Positions 1 to 9,378 of a stretch of 64,000 nt of DNA are shown here, piece after piece. Every line of letters begins with the position of its first letter. Position 1 is the first letter of the stretch. The position numbers were made by a program, and so were the translations under genes. The DNA is from Thioalkalivibrio sp. ALJ21. Lineage in GTDB: Bacteria > Pseudomonadota > Gammaproteobacteria > Ectothiorhodospirales > Ectothiorhodospiraceae. The notes beneath the pieces were generated by a model, which was not told the origin of the DNA, ran no database searches, and was given only the letters and a program-made list of their open reading frames with translations. The stretch lies in NCBI RefSeq assembly GCF_000378605.1, contig NZ_KB905155.1, positions 744,001-808,000 on the forward strand. Reading direction: 5' to 3'.

Positions 1-319
1 TGGCGGACATTGCGCCCGGGCGCCTCGAATTACCCGCCGATCTGGTCCTGCGCTGTGCGACTTCGTGCGACCAGAAGGCCATCGCCCAAAAGCGAACCTG
101 TGACACTATTTCTTCTAACCCAGTCCTGTCTCCCCGGCCCCGCATCCCGCGGGCGGCTGGTCCCGTGGCTATTGGTGAACACCTGGCTGGCGCGTTGGAT
201 TCCCCTTCGCGCCGCCATGGCGGGCATGCGTCTCGAAACGTCGACGTGCCGCCTCCGTTCCGCAGCGCGTGGCCCCGGGCTTGTGACCGATGTACAGGAC
301 GACCGACCGAGTCCATTGC
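1..319. other. Region upstream of rne, no gene seen
   Basis: No supportable coding region lies here. The stretch is the promoter and 5' leader region of rne, whose family is known for long self-regulatory leaders. I see no convincing -35/-10 pair and no gene at the left edge. Short open frames on both strands have no recognisable product and look like GC-rich chance frames. Confidence 0.6.
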
Positions 320-3136
320 ATGAAACGCATCCTGATCAATGCCACGCAGCCCGAAGAGCTGCGCGTGGCCATGGTCGACGGCCAGCGGCTGTACGACCTC
401 GATATCGAACTGCCCTCGCGCGAGCGCAAGAAAGCCAACATCTACAAGGCCAAGATCACCCGCGTCGAGCCGAGCCTCGAAGCCGCGTTTGTTAATTTTG
501 GCGCCGAGCGCCACGGCTTTCTCCCGTTCAAGGAAATCGCCCCCTCTGCCGTCGGCGCACCGGCTGACAGCGACAAGCCCATCCGCGAGCTGCTGAAGGA
601 AGGGACCCAGCTTCTCGTCCAGGTGGAGAAGGAAGAACGTGGCAACAAGGGTGCCGCACTGACCACCTATATCAGCCTGGCCGGGCGCTACCTGGTCCTG
701 ATGCCGAACAACCCCAAGGCCGGCGGCGTCTCGCGCCGCATTGAGGGTGAAGATCGCGCGGAACTGCGTGAGGCCCTGTCCGGCCTGACCATGCCTGACG
801 GCATGGGCGTGATCGCCCGCACTGCCGGCGTAGGCCGTAGCACCGAAGAACTGCAATGGGACCTCGACTACATGACGGCGCTGTGGTCGGCCGTGACCGA
901 GGCGGCCGAAAAGGCCAATGCCCCGGCGCTGATCCACCAGGAAAGCAACGTGATCATCCGCGCCCTGCGCGATCACATGCGCAATGACGTCGGCGAGGTG
1001 ATCATCGACGACGAAGCCGTTTATCAGCAGGCGGAGGACTTCGTCCGACTGGTGATGCCGAACAGTCTGCGCAAGCTGAAGAAGTACGACGATCCGGTCC
1101 CGTTGTTCAACCGCTACCAGATCGAGAGCCAGATCGAAAGCGCCTTCGACCGCGACGTGCAGCTCCCCTCCGGCGGCGCCCTGGTCATCGACCATACCGA
1201 GGCCCTGATCTCCATCGACGTGAACTCGGCCCGCTCCACCAAGGGTGGTGATATCGAAGAGACCGCCTTCCACACCAACCTGGAGGCCGCTGAAGAGGTG
1301 GCCCGCCAGTTGCGTGTGCGGGATCTGGGCGGTTTGATCGTGATCGATTTCATCGATATGAACGCCAACAAGCACCAGCGCGAGGTGGAGAACCGGCTGC
1401 GCGAGGCACTGGAACTCGACCGCGCGCGCGTTCAGGTCGGCCGCATCAGCCGTTTCGGGTTGCTCGAGATGTCGCGCCAGCGCCTGCGTTCGTCGCTCGG
1501 CGAATCCAGCCAGATCACCTGCCCCCGCTGCCAGGGGCATGGCCAGGTCCGCAGCGTCGAATCGCTCGCCTTGTCGATCCTGCGCCTGATCGAAGAAGAG
1601 GCGATGAAAGACCGTACCGGCCTCGTCCTCGCGCAAGTCCCCGTCGATGTCGGCACCTTCCTGCTGAACGAAAAACGCGCGTCGATCAACGAGATTGAGG
1701 CACGTCATCGGGTCGACATCAGCATCGTCCCGAACCCGCAGTACCTGACACCGAAGTTCGAGGTCCAGCGCGTGCGCGGCGATGAACGCGAAGAGGTCGT
1801 CAGTGGCCGCGGATCGCATGAACTGGTGGAGCCCGTCGAAGAGGATACCGACACGCACGGCGAACGCCGCGGCAAGGTAGAGAAGCCCCTGGTCCAGGGT
1901 GTGAAGGTCAAGGCCCCGGCACCCATGGCCGAGTCCCCCGCCCCGCAAGCACCCAGCGAGCCCGTGCAGCAACCCGGGTTCTTTACCCGCATCTGGTCTT
2001 CTCTCTTCCCCAATGCCGCCCGCAATCAGGAGCCGGAAGCCGACGAGAAGGATGAGGGGCGCAAACGTGGCAAAGGCGGACAACGCCCCAGCCGCGGTGG
2101 CGGAAACAGCCGTGGGGGTGGCTCCAGCCGCCGCCGTGGTGCGCCTGACGACGGCGGGGAAAACCGCGAGGCGCCCAAGCCATCAGGCAAAGGCGGGGCA
2201 CGCCAGGATGGCAGCGCCGCTGGCGACGAGGGCGGCAAGGGCCGCTCGCGGCGGCGTGGCGGCGGCACGGGTGGCGCCGCCACCAAGACCCGTGACGCCG
2301 AACCCAAGGCTGCAAAACCGAAGGCGGAAGCGGAAGAGCCCACCACTAAGTCCGAGGAAGCCGGGGCACCGTCCGGGAACGGCCCGTCCACGTCCGACGA
2401 CGATAGCGGCAAGGGCCGCACCCGTTCGCGCCGTTCGCGCCGTGGCGGGCGCCGTCGTGGTGGCCGTGGCCGTTCCACGACCAGTGACGACAGCTCGGGC
2501 GGTGACAATGCCGGGAACCAGGATGCTGCCGCGGCCCCGAAGGAGGCCGCCACGTCCGGCTCCTCGTCCCCGGACAGCGACGCCCCCGGGAAGCCGGCCG
2601 TGAAGGAGGCCGGCAAGGGCGACGGCCAGCCAGGCGACAGCGAGTCCAAGCCGGCCGCGAAGCCGAAATCCGCCGACAAGGACTCCGGCCAGGCCACCGA
2701 TGGCAGTAGCGCAAAGGCACCGGAAGAGAAAGGGGCCGGCAGCGACAAGGCTCAGGCCCCGGCGGAGCATTCCCGCGAGGCCGGAAAGGCCGAAAAAGCG
2801 GCACAAGACAGCCCCAAGGCTTCATCCGGCGCACGCCGGACGAAGGCGAGCGCTCAGTCCCCGAAAACGGATGATGCCAAGGGCAAGGACGATTCCGGAT
2901 CGCACACCGAGAATCGCCCTTCCGAAGCCGCCAAAGCGGATGACAGCCCCGCGTCGAAGCCTTCTCGTGGCAAGAAAAGTGATGCCAAGCCGGCGCCCGC
3001 GAAGGCCGCATCCGCCGAGGCCAGCGGTACTGCCCGATCGGAGCCGGACTCGGCACCGCCGGCCGACAAGCCGGCCCGCAAGCCGGAACCGGAGTCTGCG
3101 TCTTCGGGCAGCGCGGACGACAAGCCGCGCGATTGA
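320..3136 (+). CDS. rne: Ribonuclease E
   Basis: Endoribonuclease E is the scaffold of the RNA degradosome and processes rRNA, tRNA and mRNA at the inner membrane. The start is set at 320 because [10 protein letters not shown] is the family N-terminus; an in-frame start at 290 adds ten unrelated residues. An S1 RNA-binding domain lies at about residues 35-120. The metal-binding aspartates are near D300 (IDVNSARS) and D343 (VIDFIDM). The zinc-link CPRCQGHG begins at C401. The C-terminal half (about 530-938) is low-complexity and rich in K, A, P, S and G. It carries an aromatic amphipathic segment ([13 protein letters not shown], about 553-565) resembling the membrane-targeting helix, and an Arg/Gly-rich block ([14 protein letters not shown]) typical of RNA-binding degradosome regions. 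938 residues fits the family. Confidence 0.97.
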   Translation: MKRILINATQPEELRVAMVDGQRLYDLDIELPSRERKKANIYKAKITRVEPSLEAAFVNFGAERHGFLPFKEIAPSAVGAPADSDKPIRELLKEGTQLLVQVEKEERGNKGAALTTYISLAGRYLVLMPNNPKAGGVSRRIEGEDRAELREALSGLTMPDGMGVIARTAGVGRSTEELQWDLDYMTALWSAVTEAAEKANAPALIHQESNVIIRALRDHMRNDVGEVIIDDEAVYQQAEDFVRLVMPNSLRKLKKYDDPVPLFNRYQIESQIESAFDRDVQLPSGGALVIDHTEALISIDVNSARSTKGGDIEETAFHTNLEAAEEVARQLRVRDLGGLIVIDFIDMNANKHQREVENRLREALELDRARVQVGRISRFGLLEMSRQRLRSSLGESSQITCPRCQGHGQVRSVESLALSILRLIEEEAMKDRTGLVLAQVPVDVGTFLLNEKRASINEIEARHRVDISIVPNPQYLTPKFEVQRVRGDEREEVVSGRGSHELVEPVEEDTDTHGERRGKVEKPLVQGVKVKAPAPMAESPAPQAPSEPVQQPGFFTRIWSSLFPNAARNQEPEADEKDEGRKRGKGGQRPSRGGGNSRGGGSSRRRGAPDDGGENREAPKPSGKGGARQDGSAAGDEGGKGRSRRRGGGTGGAATKTRDAEPKAAKPKAEAEEPTTKSEEAGAPSGNGPSTSDDDSGKGRTRSRRSRRGGRRRGGRGRSTTSDDSSGGDNAGNQDAAAAPKEAATSGSSSPDSDAPGKPAVKEAGKGDGQPGDSESKPAAKPKSADKDSGQATDGSSAKAPEEKGAGSDKAQAPAEHSREAGKAEKAAQDSPKASSGARRTKASAQSPKTDDAKGKDDSGSHTENRPSEAAKADDSPASKPSRGKKSDAKPAPAKAASAEASGTARSEPDSAPPADKPARKPEPESASSGSADDKPRD

Positions 3137-3186
3137 GGTGAAAAACGGCCGCTCGCGTTTACGCGTTATCGGCCAGTGGGAGAACG

Positions 3187-3206
3187 CCCCGGTCGCCTGA
3201 CCGGGG
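3187..3206. terminator. Possible bidirectional hairpin between convergent genes
   Basis: A perfect 8-bp stem, CCCCGGTC/GACCGGGG, with a 4-nt loop sits between the stops of rne and the convergent phosphatase gene. There is no T-tract on either side, so intrinsic termination is uncertain. Position and stem strength are the only support. Confidence 0.4.
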
Positions 3207-3209
3207 TCC

Positions 3210-3704
3210 TCAGGATACGCGCTCCAGCGCGTGTTCCCGGCAGATATGGTCCAGCAGGCCGTCGCTGGCGGCCTCGACCAGATCCATCACATGAACGAAG
3301 CCATCCGGCCCGCCATAGTACGGGTCCGGTACTTCGCGCTCGGGATAGTCCTGGGCGAACTCCAGGAAACGGTGCAGCCGCGCGCGGGCGCCATCCGGCT
3401 GGATCTGCTGGGCATTACGGTAGTTCGCCTCGTCCATCGTCAGGATGTAGTCGAACGTCTCGAAGTCTTCGACCTCCAGCTGCCGCGCACGCAACTGGTC
3501 GAGATCATACCCTCGGCGACGGGCTTCCTCGCGGGCGCGCGGATCCGGCCGTGCCCCAACGTGATAACCCGCCGTACCCGCCGAGTCCACCTCGATGGCG
3601 GACTCCAGACCATGCGCGCGTACGCGAGCCTGGAAGACACCGTGAGCCATGGGCGAGCGGCAGATATTGCCCAGACAAACCATCAGCACTCGAATCTTTT
3701 GCAT
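3210..3704 (-). CDS. Low-molecular-weight protein tyrosine phosphatase
   Basis: This is a small cytoplasmic protein tyrosine phosphatase of the arsenate-reductase-like LMW-PTP fold. The start at 3704 (MQKIRVLMVCLGNICRSPMA) places the P-loop C-x5-R (CLGNICR) at the extreme N-terminus, as in the family; a longer frame starting at 3806 adds 34 unrelated residues. The general-acid Asp region is DPYYGGPDGF near residue 120. The 164-residue length is normal. Bacterial members often counteract tyrosine kinases in polysaccharide export, but no kinase is adjacent here, so the substrate is unknown. It converges with rne and is not part of the flagellar block. Confidence 0.93.
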   Translation of the reverse strand: MQKIRVLMVCLGNICRSPMAHGVFQARVRAHGLESAIEVDSAGTAGYHVGARPDPRAREEARRRGYDLDQLRARQLEVEDFETFDYILTMDEANYRNAQQIQPDGARARLHRFLEFAQDYPEREVPDPYYGGPDGFVHVMDLVEAASDGLLDHICREHALERVS

Positions 3705-3850
3705 GCCTACTTTATGTGTTCGCGAAATGAACACACAGGATAACAAAGCCCCGCTCCGATGCCCGCCCGTAGGCGCGGCGGACGCGGTGTGCGATGCTGG
3801 TGACATGCCTGCTGTGCGGGCAGCCGCTTCCCCGGCGACTCGGAGTGTCC

Positions 3851-5164
3851 ATGCCCGACTTTACCGGCCCTCGTCCAACCGGAATGCCCGCAGGCGGCCT
3901 TGATCGGTTAGGGCCGCGCGCGAGCGCGATGCCAACGCTTGAGACCGGCACCCGGTTACAGGTCCAGATCATCGGGCAGCTCGCCGAACGGGGAGTGCAA
4001 CTGCGCCCGCTGACGTCGTTCGGCGCGCAAAGCGTGGACACCCGCGCGCCCACCTTCAATGCCCAACTGGCGACACCACTACCCAACGCCCTGCTACCCG
4101 GCAACCAGTCCGGTCCGCGCATCGCCCTCGCCGAGGTGATCCGCACGGAGCCGCGCCTGGAGGTGAGGCTGCTACCCCTGCCCCCTGGAACCTCCCCGGC
4201 GACCAGCTCGGCCTCGCCCTCGACACCGACTTCACCATCGACTCCGACGGTCGGGCAGCACGACGCCACGCAGTGGCTGTTGCGCGAGTTGCGCCACCAG
4301 ATACCGGGGGCGCGAGGCCTGGCCGGAGGCATGCAAACAATTCAGAACACGCTGGCCACGGCCATAGCAGCCGGCACGCCACCCACGGCGAGCGAAGCCC
4401 GACTGCTGCCGGCGATGAACCGCCTGATTGAACTGACACCTCCTGCCGTGCGCCTGACCAGCCCCGATAGCCTGAATCGCCATATCCAGCAGTCCGGCCT
4501 GTGGCTGGAGACCATGCTCGCCCAGGGGGTGCGAACCAATACCTCTGGCACGGCCGCTCAGGACCTCAAGGCCCAGCTGCTGCGCGTCGCCGAACACCTG
4601 CGCCAATCGGCCGAGACCCGCGCCCCTCTGCCAACACCCGCGACTACAACCCCCGCCCCACCCGCGCCCACTGCGGCGGGGCTGCCTCCCATGGGAGCGC
4701 TGGCCGGGCTCATCGAGGGGATGCTGAAGCGTATTACCACGCTGCAGCTGCACTCACTGCAACCCAGCGCGCAGGGGGACGACGAATCGCATCCCCGCTG
4801 GTTCTTCGAACTGCCCTTTCGCAGCCCGCAAGGGCTTCACTCGCTGGCCGGCCAGTTGCAGCACGAGGCCGGCCGCCCCCCCGAACGCCCGGAGGGATGG
4901 ACCCTTGTGCTGGATCTTGATTTGCAGGCACTCGGTCCCACTCGTGTCGCCCTCGCGCTGCGCGACGACCGGGTATCCGTTCATTTCACCGCAGAACGCC
5001 CGGAAACCGCCCAGCGCCTGCGCGCCGGCACGCCCGAACTCCACCAGCGGCTGGTCGGGCGTGACCTGATCGTCGGATCACTCTCGGTGCGTGAGGGTCA
5101 GGTGGAGCCACAGGACCCGGCGAGTCTTACCTTGCGTGACGGGCTGCTGGATGAACGCGCCTGA
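3851..5164 (+). CDS. Second FliK-like flagellar hook-length control family protein
   Basis: The protein is about 437 residues with a Pro/Thr/Ala-rich N-terminal two-thirds and a C-terminal domain from about residue 310 that resembles the FliK C-terminal fold (PEGWTLVLDLDLQALGPTRVALALRDDRVSVHFTA, written here in parts: LVLDLDL...LGPTRVALAL...VSVHFTAERPETAQRLR). Start 3851 has a CGGAG Shine-Dalgarno 5-6 bases upstream and avoids a poor extension from 3794. A separate canonical fliK lies at 25622-26716 in the fli operon, so this is a paralogue. It is followed 9 bases later by an FlhB-C-like gene. FliK and FlhB-C act together in export substrate switching, which suggests a paired function. The exact role is inferred. 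Confidence 0.75.
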   Translation: MPDFTGPRPTGMPAGGLDRLGPRASAMPTLETGTRLQVQIIGQLAERGVQLRPLTSFGAQSVDTRAPTFNAQLATPLPNALLPGNQSGPRIALAEVIRTEPRLEVRLLPLPPGTSPATSSASPSTPTSPSTPTVGQHDATQWLLRELRHQIPGARGLAGGMQTIQNTLATAIAAGTPPTASEARLLPAMNRLIELTPPAVRLTSPDSLNRHIQQSGLWLETMLAQGVRTNTSGTAAQDLKAQLLRVAEHLRQSAETRAPLPTPATTTPAPPAPTAAGLPPMGALAGLIEGMLKRITTLQLHSLQPSAQGDDESHPRWFFELPFRSPQGLHSLAGQLQHEAGRPPERPEGWTLVLDLDLQALGPTRVALALRDDRVSVHFTAERPETAQRLRAGTPELHQRLVGRDLIVGSLSVREGQVEPQDPASLTLRDGLLDERA

Positions 5165-5173
5165 AGGCTTGAG

Positions 5174-5533
5174 ATGAGCAAGCGACGCCCCCCTGACGAG
5201 CACGACGAGCCGTACGTGGAGCCGCGCGGTCCCCGCCGCCCGCAAGCGGTAGCGCTGGAATGGGATCGGCAACGGGCGCCGCGGATTACCGCGAGTGGCA
5301 GTGGTGTCACTGCCGAACAGATCCTGCGGATCGCCGAGGAACACGGGATTCCCCTGCACCAGGACCCAGGCCTGACCGAGGCACTCGCACAGGTACCGCT
5401 GGGCGAAGAGGTCCCGGAGAGTCTTTATGTCGCCGTCGCCGAGGTGCTGGCGTTTGTATTTGTGCTTGCGGGGATCACACCCGAGGACCGCGAACAGGGC
5501 TACCGCCGCGACGATTCAACGTCGGGCGAGTGA
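5174..5533 (+). CDS. Stand-alone FlhB C-terminal-domain protein (EscU/YscU/HrcU-like)
   Basis: This 119-residue protein matches only the cytoplasmic C-terminal half of the FlhB export switch (PQAVALEWDRQRAPRITASG, then GVTAEQILRIAEEHGIPLHQ...LYVAVAEVLAFVFVLAG). The membrane domain is absent and so is the NPTH autocleavage motif, which in full FlhB (19810-20961 here) precedes this region. Such proteins (FhlB or FlhB2 types) occur in many polar flagellates and can partly replace FlhB-CC in some species. It lies 9 bases after the FliK-like gene and is co-oriented with it. It is very probably cytoplasmic and acts at the export gate, but its own function is not shown by the sequence. Confidence 0.85.
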   Translation: MSKRRPPDEHDEPYVEPRGPRRPQAVALEWDRQRAPRITASGSGVTAEQILRIAEEHGIPLHQDPGLTEALAQVPLGEEVPESLYVAVAEVLAFVFVLAGITPEDREQGYRRDDSTSGE

Positions 5534-5549
5534 AGGCACACAGGAGGGG

Positions 5550-5969
5550 CTAACGACGACCCGCAGAGCCGGGGGCGTGCAGGCTGTACAGGAGATCCAG
5601 TTCGGTGGTGGTCAGGCCGCACATCCGGCGGACTTCTTCCCGCTCGCGGCCCTGGCGGATCAGTTCGATCGCCTGCTGATAGGCGCCATCATCGGCGTCG
5701 CGGGCCCGGAGTTCGCTTTGCTGGTCATTGAGGCGCTCCAGCGCGCGCTGCACCGCGGATTGCGCCTGGCTGTGATTGACGACCCCCTGGGAGATGACCT
5801 TCATCGCGCCCTGGAGGGCCATCACCGAGGTGGCCTGGCGCTGATAGTCCTGGCGCAACGTCGCAAGCTGGCGCCGCAAGGTCAGCACGAGCGAAACGGC
5901 CAGCACTGCCACGACGGTCGCCACCAAAGCGATTGCCGCGACAATCCAAACCAGAATGCCTTCCCCCAT
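5550..5969 (-). CDS. DUF2802 single-pass membrane protein at the end of the che operon
   Basis: About 139 residues. One N-terminal membrane helix (ILVWIVAAIALVATVVAVL) is followed by a coiled-coil-like segment (about 30-90) and a conserved C-terminal helix-turn-helix-looking module (GREREEVRRMCGLTTTELDLLYSLH), which defines DUF2802. The start is set at 5969 (MGEGILVW), placing the helix at the N-terminus with a GGAG about 10 bases upstream; a frame from 6026 adds 19 residues. In Pseudomonas-type polar flagellates a DUF2802 gene likewise follows cheW. Function is unknown. The context suggests a role in chemotaxis or flagellar pole organisation. Confidence 0.8.
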   Translation of the reverse strand: MGEGILVWIVAAIALVATVVAVLAVSLVLTLRRQLATLRQDYQRQATSVMALQGAMKVISQGVVNHSQAQSAVQRALERLNDQQSELRARDADDGAYQQAIELIRQGREREEVRRMCGLTTTELDLLYSLHAPGSAGRR

Positions 5970-6063
5970 CGGCCCAATACTCCAAACGGTCCAGAGGCGA
6001 TTGTCGCGTGAAATGGCTGGATACACCAGCCGGGGCGATCCAGCGGCCCCGTGAACCGGACAA

Positions 6064-6282
6064 TCAGGCGTAATCGTCGATCAAGCCCTTGCGGGGTCGC
6101 TTGCGATCACGCGGGGAGCGCTGCTGTGCGGGCTTTATGGCCGGACGCAGCACCGGGTCCCGATCGTGGTCATCACTGAGCGTCCGCCCGGGCACGGTGG
6201 TGTGGACCGGGCGAACCGTGGAGTTCGTGGCCGGCGGCTGCACGGGGCGAACCGTTCGATCCGGCTGCAGTTCATCCACCAT
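6064..6282 (-). CDS. Small hypothetical protein between cheW and DUF2802
   Basis: About 72 residues, starting MVDELQPDRTVRPVQ, with a strong GGAGGT Shine-Dalgarno seven bases upstream of the ATG at 6282. That is the main evidence that it is a real gene. The protein is hydrophilic and Pro/Arg/Asp-rich, has no membrane segment or signal peptide, and ends in a basic stretch (RDRKRPRKGLIDDYA). I recognise no family. It sits in the same orientation as the che genes, 97 bases after cheW, so it is probably co-transcribed. Confidence 0.6.
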   Translation of the reverse strand: MVDELQPDRTVRPVQPPATNSTVRPVHTTVPGRTLSDDHDRDPVLRPAIKPAQQRSPRDRKRPRKGLIDDYA

Positions 6283-6379
6283 CGTCCCACCTCCCCCCGC
6301 ATGCCGTGTTCCGGAGCCATCCACCGGTTTGATCCGTTCTACTGCGCGGCGGTTCCTGTTCGCCGAATGTACCGCCCCT

Positions 6380-6865
6380 CTACAACTCCCGCAGCTGCGC
6401 CCATTCCTCGTCGGACAGGAGCTTGTTCAGGTCGACCAGGATCGTCAGCCCCTGCTCCGTGCTCGTGACCCCCTGGATGAACCGCGAACTATCGTCGTTC
6501 CCGACTTCCGGAGCAGGCTCGACCGAATCCAGCGAGATCCTTACGACCTCCGAGACCGAGTCCACCAGGATGCCGACATTCTGGTTGTCGACATCGATGA
6601 TCACGATGCGCGAGGCCTCGTCCGGCTCGCGGTCCTCCAGCCCCATGCGGCGGCGCGCGTCGATCACGGTCACGACGTTGCCCCGCAAGTTGATGATGCC
6701 GAGGATATAGTCCGGCACACCGGGAACGGGCGCGATCTCGGTGACCTTCAGCACCTCCTGCACCTGCAGGACGTCAATCGCGTAGGTCTCCTCCGCGAGA
6801 CTGAACGTCACATACGGGGCCGTATCGGCCTTGGCCATCGCTTCTACGTCTTGTGCGCTGCTCAT
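6380..6865 (-). CDS. cheW: Chemotaxis coupling protein CheW
   Basis: A single CheW domain couples methyl-accepting chemotaxis receptors to the kinase CheA in the cytoplasmic array. The 161-residue protein shows the typical blocks YVTFSLAEETYAIDVLQVQEVL, then IAPVPGVPDYILGIINLRGNVVTVID, then IVIIDVDNQNVGILVDSVSEVV. The start at 6865 has AGGAAG just upstream. It is near the end of the cheYZAB-motCD-parCP-cheW series, the same place as in Pseudomonas and Vibrio polar-flagellum operons. Confidence 0.95.
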   Translation of the reverse strand: MSSAQDVEAMAKADTAPYVTFSLAEETYAIDVLQVQEVLKVTEIAPVPGVPDYILGIINLRGNVVTVIDARRRMGLEDREPDEASRIVIIDVDNQNVGILVDSVSEVVRISLDSVEPAPEVGNDDSSRFIQGVTSTEQGLTILVDLNKLLSDEEWAQLREL

Positions 6866-6922
6866 GTCTTCCTCGTCGCTCGCGAACCCTGTTGCGGGCC
6901 CGGTGTTCGGTTCCTGAATACG

Positions 6923-7654
6923 TTATCGGCCGCGCTCGTCCCGGCTTGAGTCCGGAGCCCCGCCCATTTCCCAGCTACCCTGGTCCAGGGTCCGGTCGAG
7001 GGCCTCCAGGTCCAGCAGAGTGGCCATCTGTTCGCGCTCCACCCCGGCCAGCCAGGGCAGGCGCTTGCGATGGCTGCGCCAGCGCAGATTCTGGGGCTCG
7101 ATCACGCGGGTCCCCTGAATCGAGCGGCAGGCCAGCGCAAAGCGCGAACCGGCCAGGAACACGACGTGGCGGGCCGTCTCCGGCTCATACTCCCTGTCTT
7201 CGGGCGTCACCACGGCCGCGAGATCAATCAGCTGTACCCGCCCTTGTTTCGTGTCCGCCAGGCCCAGATACCAGACGGAGTGGTTGGGCGTGGGGCGCAC
7301 CTCCAGATCGTCGAGCGGTGCAACACCGCCCAGCGAGGCTAGCGGCGCCAGCAGAGTCAGATTCCCGGCCTCCAGCACCAGCGCGGAGAATCGCTCGGAC
7401 GGACGCGGGTACTCCTCGCTTTCGACAATCGTGCGCGGGGGTGCCGGGGGCGCAACCGCTTCGGCCACCACGGGGACGTCGGGTACGGCGACCGGCTCCG
7501 GTTCAGCGGGCGCTGGTCTCGGTTCGAGGATATCCGGGCGCAGCAGGTGCGCCGGGGCGACCGGCGCCGGTTCGTCCAGCAGGCTGCCAAAATAGTCATG
7601 CAGGGCTTCGGGTTCCGCCTTGAGCGCCAGGTTGTCATCACGCGAATGGTTCAT
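6923..7654 (-). CDS. parP: ParP-like CheW-domain protein for polar array localisation
   Basis: The 243-residue protein has a Pro/Ala-rich N-terminal half (about 25-85, PAPVAPAHLLRP...PAPAEPEPVAVPDVPVV) and a C-terminal CheW-like domain (FSALVLEAGNLTLLAPLASLGGV...LDLEALD). This architecture and its position next to parC match ParP, which in Vibrio binds CheA through its C-terminal domain and ParC through the Pro-rich part, holding the chemotaxis array at the pole. It overlaps the parC stop by 4 bases (ATGA). In older nomenclature it would simply be a second CheW. Confidence 0.85.
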   Translation of the reverse strand: MNHSRDDNLALKAEPEALHDYFGSLLDEPAPVAPAHLLRPDILEPRPAPAEPEPVAVPDVPVVAEAVAPPAPPRTIVESEEYPRPSERFSALVLEAGNLTLLAPLASLGGVAPLDDLEVRPTPNHSVWYLGLADTKQGRVQLIDLAAVVTPEDREYEPETARHVVFLAGSRFALACRSIQGTRVIEPQNLRWRSHRKRLPWLAGVEREQMATLLDLEALDRTLDQGSWEMGGAPDSSRDERGR

Positions 7655-8457
7655 CCCTTCTGCCTCCGGGCCCGGGCATGCGGCTGCGAAAGCTGACCGC
7701 CAATTGCCTCCAGCAAGTCCGAGTACGCCAGCACCCCACGGGCGTCAGGAATCATGAAGCACAGGGGCTGGCCGGCACTCGACGCATCGCGGAACTTGGT
7801 ATCGACCGGAATCACGCCGGGCCAGACCTCATCCCCATACAGTCGGCGCAACTCGGCAAGCGCCTCGTGCGCGGCCCGGGTGCGCCGATCGAACAGGGTG
7901 GGAATGATCCGGTACAGCAGTTCGGCCTTGCGCGACTTCTGGACCATTTTCAGGGTATTGATCATGCGTTCCAGGCCCTTGAGGGCAAGGAATTCCGTCT
8001 GCACCGGGACCAGTAGCTCGTCACAGGCCGCCAGGGCATTGACCATCAACACGCCCAGCATGGGTGGGCAGTCCATCAGGACGTAGTCGTACTGGTCGGC
8101 GACCTGCTCCAGCGCCTGGCGCAGCACCAGGCCCATCCCGCTGCGCGTACCAAGCTGCCGATCGAGTGTGGCCAGTGCCGTACTGGCCGTCAGCAGGTCC
8201 AGCCCCGGAAAGCGGGTCTCGCGGATCAGCCCTCGCGGATCAGGACGCTTCCCCTCTGCGCACTGGCTGAACAGCTCGTACACACCGCGGGTGGCGGTCT
8301 CCGGGTCGTGGCCGAAATAGGCCGTCAGCGAGCCATGGGGGTCGACGTCGACCATCAGGACGCGCTGTTCCGGACCCGACAACAGACCACTCAGGGTGAC
8401 TGTGGTCGTGGTCTTGCCTACCCCGCCCTTCTGGTTGGCCACCGCCCAGATCTTCAC
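7651..8457 (-). CDS. parC: ParC-like ParA-family ATPase of the chemotaxis operon
   Basis: This is a MinD/ParA-type ATPase with a deviant Walker A motif at the N-terminus (KGGVGKTTTTVTLSGLL, about residues 10-26) and a DxxP-type Walker B (VLMDCPPMLG). The 268-residue length is normal. In the che operons of polar flagellates this gene positions the chemosensory array at the old pole and recruits it to the new one; it does not segregate plasmids. It overlaps motD upstream and parP downstream by 4 bases each, indicating translational coupling. Confidence 0.9.
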   Translation of the reverse strand: MKIWAVANQKGGVGKTTTTVTLSGLLSGPEQRVLMVDVDPHGSLTAYFGHDPETATRGVYELFSQCAEGKRPDPRGLIRETRFPGLDLLTASTALATLDRQLGTRSGMGLVLRQALEQVADQYDYVLMDCPPMLGVLMVNALAACDELLVPVQTEFLALKGLERMINTLKMVQKSRKAELLYRIIPTLFDRRTRAAHEALAELRRLYGDEVWPGVIPVDTKFRDASSAGQPLCFMIPDARGVLAYSDLLEAIGGQLSQPHARARRQKG

Positions 8458-9371
8458 TCGGTATCCCCCTCGTCCCCATCCATCGTTGGTGCAACCGGCG
8501 AGAGCGGAAGGTCTTCGCGCAATTGCTCGGGTTCCTGCGCCCCGTCTTCGCGCGGGCGCGCGCCGGGCAGGACCACGATGGCCACCCGCCGGTTTTCCGC
8601 CCGTCCTTGCTCGGTATCATTGCTCGCGACCGGACGATGCTCACCATACCCCAGGGCCACCAGATTCTTCGGCTCGATGCCCGCGTCTTCAAACACGCTT
8701 ACCACGGCCGCGGCGCGTCCCGACGAAAGCTCCCAGTTGGAAGGATAGACCGCCGTCTGGATCGGGACATTGTCCGTATGGCCCTCGACGTGCACCCGCG
8801 ACACCCGCGGCGCGAGGATCGCCCCGACCTCGTCCAGCAGGGTCCGCGCCTCGGGATTCAACGTGGCCGAACCACTCCCGAACAACAGGCGGCTGGTGAT
8901 CTCGATCTCCAGCCAGTATGCCTCCCGGCTTACCCGGAGGTCGCCATCCTCGATCAAGGGGGCCATCGCCATTTCCAGCTCGTCGGCGACCTCGGCCAGT
9001 GCCTCCAGGAATTCCTGCAACTCGTCATCCGTGCCCGCATCGTCCAGCAGCCCGGAAAAGGCCATGTCGATGGGCGCCACACCGTCGTCAACGATGCCGG
9101 GCTGCACATCAATCGGCACCAGTGCGCGCATCTCGTCCAGGGACTGCTCGCGCGACACCGTCGGTTCACCGACCTGGATCGGGTCGGTCTGCGCCGGCGC
9201 GCGGAAGGCATCCACCAGCGACTCCGACAGCACGCGATACTTGCCGTCATCCACCGAGGAGATCGCGTACATCACCACGAAGAATGCCAGCAACAGCGTG
9301 ACCAAGTCCCCATACGGGATGGCCCAGGCCTCGTGATTCTCCGCTTCTTCATGGCGTTTGCGCCGGGCCAT
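8454..9371 (-). CDS. motD: Flagellar stator protein MotD (MotB family)
   Basis: MotB-type stator subunit of 305 residues. A single N-terminal membrane helix (GDLVTLLLAFFVVMYAIS, about 21-38) carries the conserved proton/sodium-binding Asp at its start. A variable periplasmic linker follows, then a C-terminal OmpA-like peptidoglycan-binding domain (HVEGHTDNVPI, then NWELSSGRAAAVV). It pairs with motC immediately upstream and forms the second stator set known from Pseudomonas. GAGGT lies just ahead of the ATG. It overlaps parC by 4 bases. Coupling ion cannot be decided from the sequence alone, though in a soda-lake organism sodium is plausible. Confidence 0.92.
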   Translation of the reverse strand: MARRKRHEEAENHEAWAIPYGDLVTLLLAFFVVMYAISSVDDGKYRVLSESLVDAFRAPAQTDPIQVGEPTVSREQSLDEMRALVPIDVQPGIVDDGVAPIDMAFSGLLDDAGTDDELQEFLEALAEVADELEMAMAPLIEDGDLRVSREAYWLEIEITSRLLFGSGSATLNPEARTLLDEVGAILAPRVSRVHVEGHTDNVPIQTAVYPSNWELSSGRAAAVVSVFEDAGIEPKNLVALGYGEHRPVASNDTEQGRAENRRVAIVVLPGARPREDGAQEPEQLREDLPLSPVAPTMDGDEGDTE

Positions 9372-9378
9372 CGCGACC

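Noticed and set aside
290..319. Start of rne ten codons upstream of the chosen one
   Set aside because: The extra residues are absent from the family; [10 protein letters not shown] is the conserved N-terminus.
3813..3828. A TGGTGACATGCCTGCT sequence upstream of the FliK-like gene as a sigma-54 promoter
   Set aside because: GG/GC spacing fits, but both half-sites match poorly (about half of the positions).
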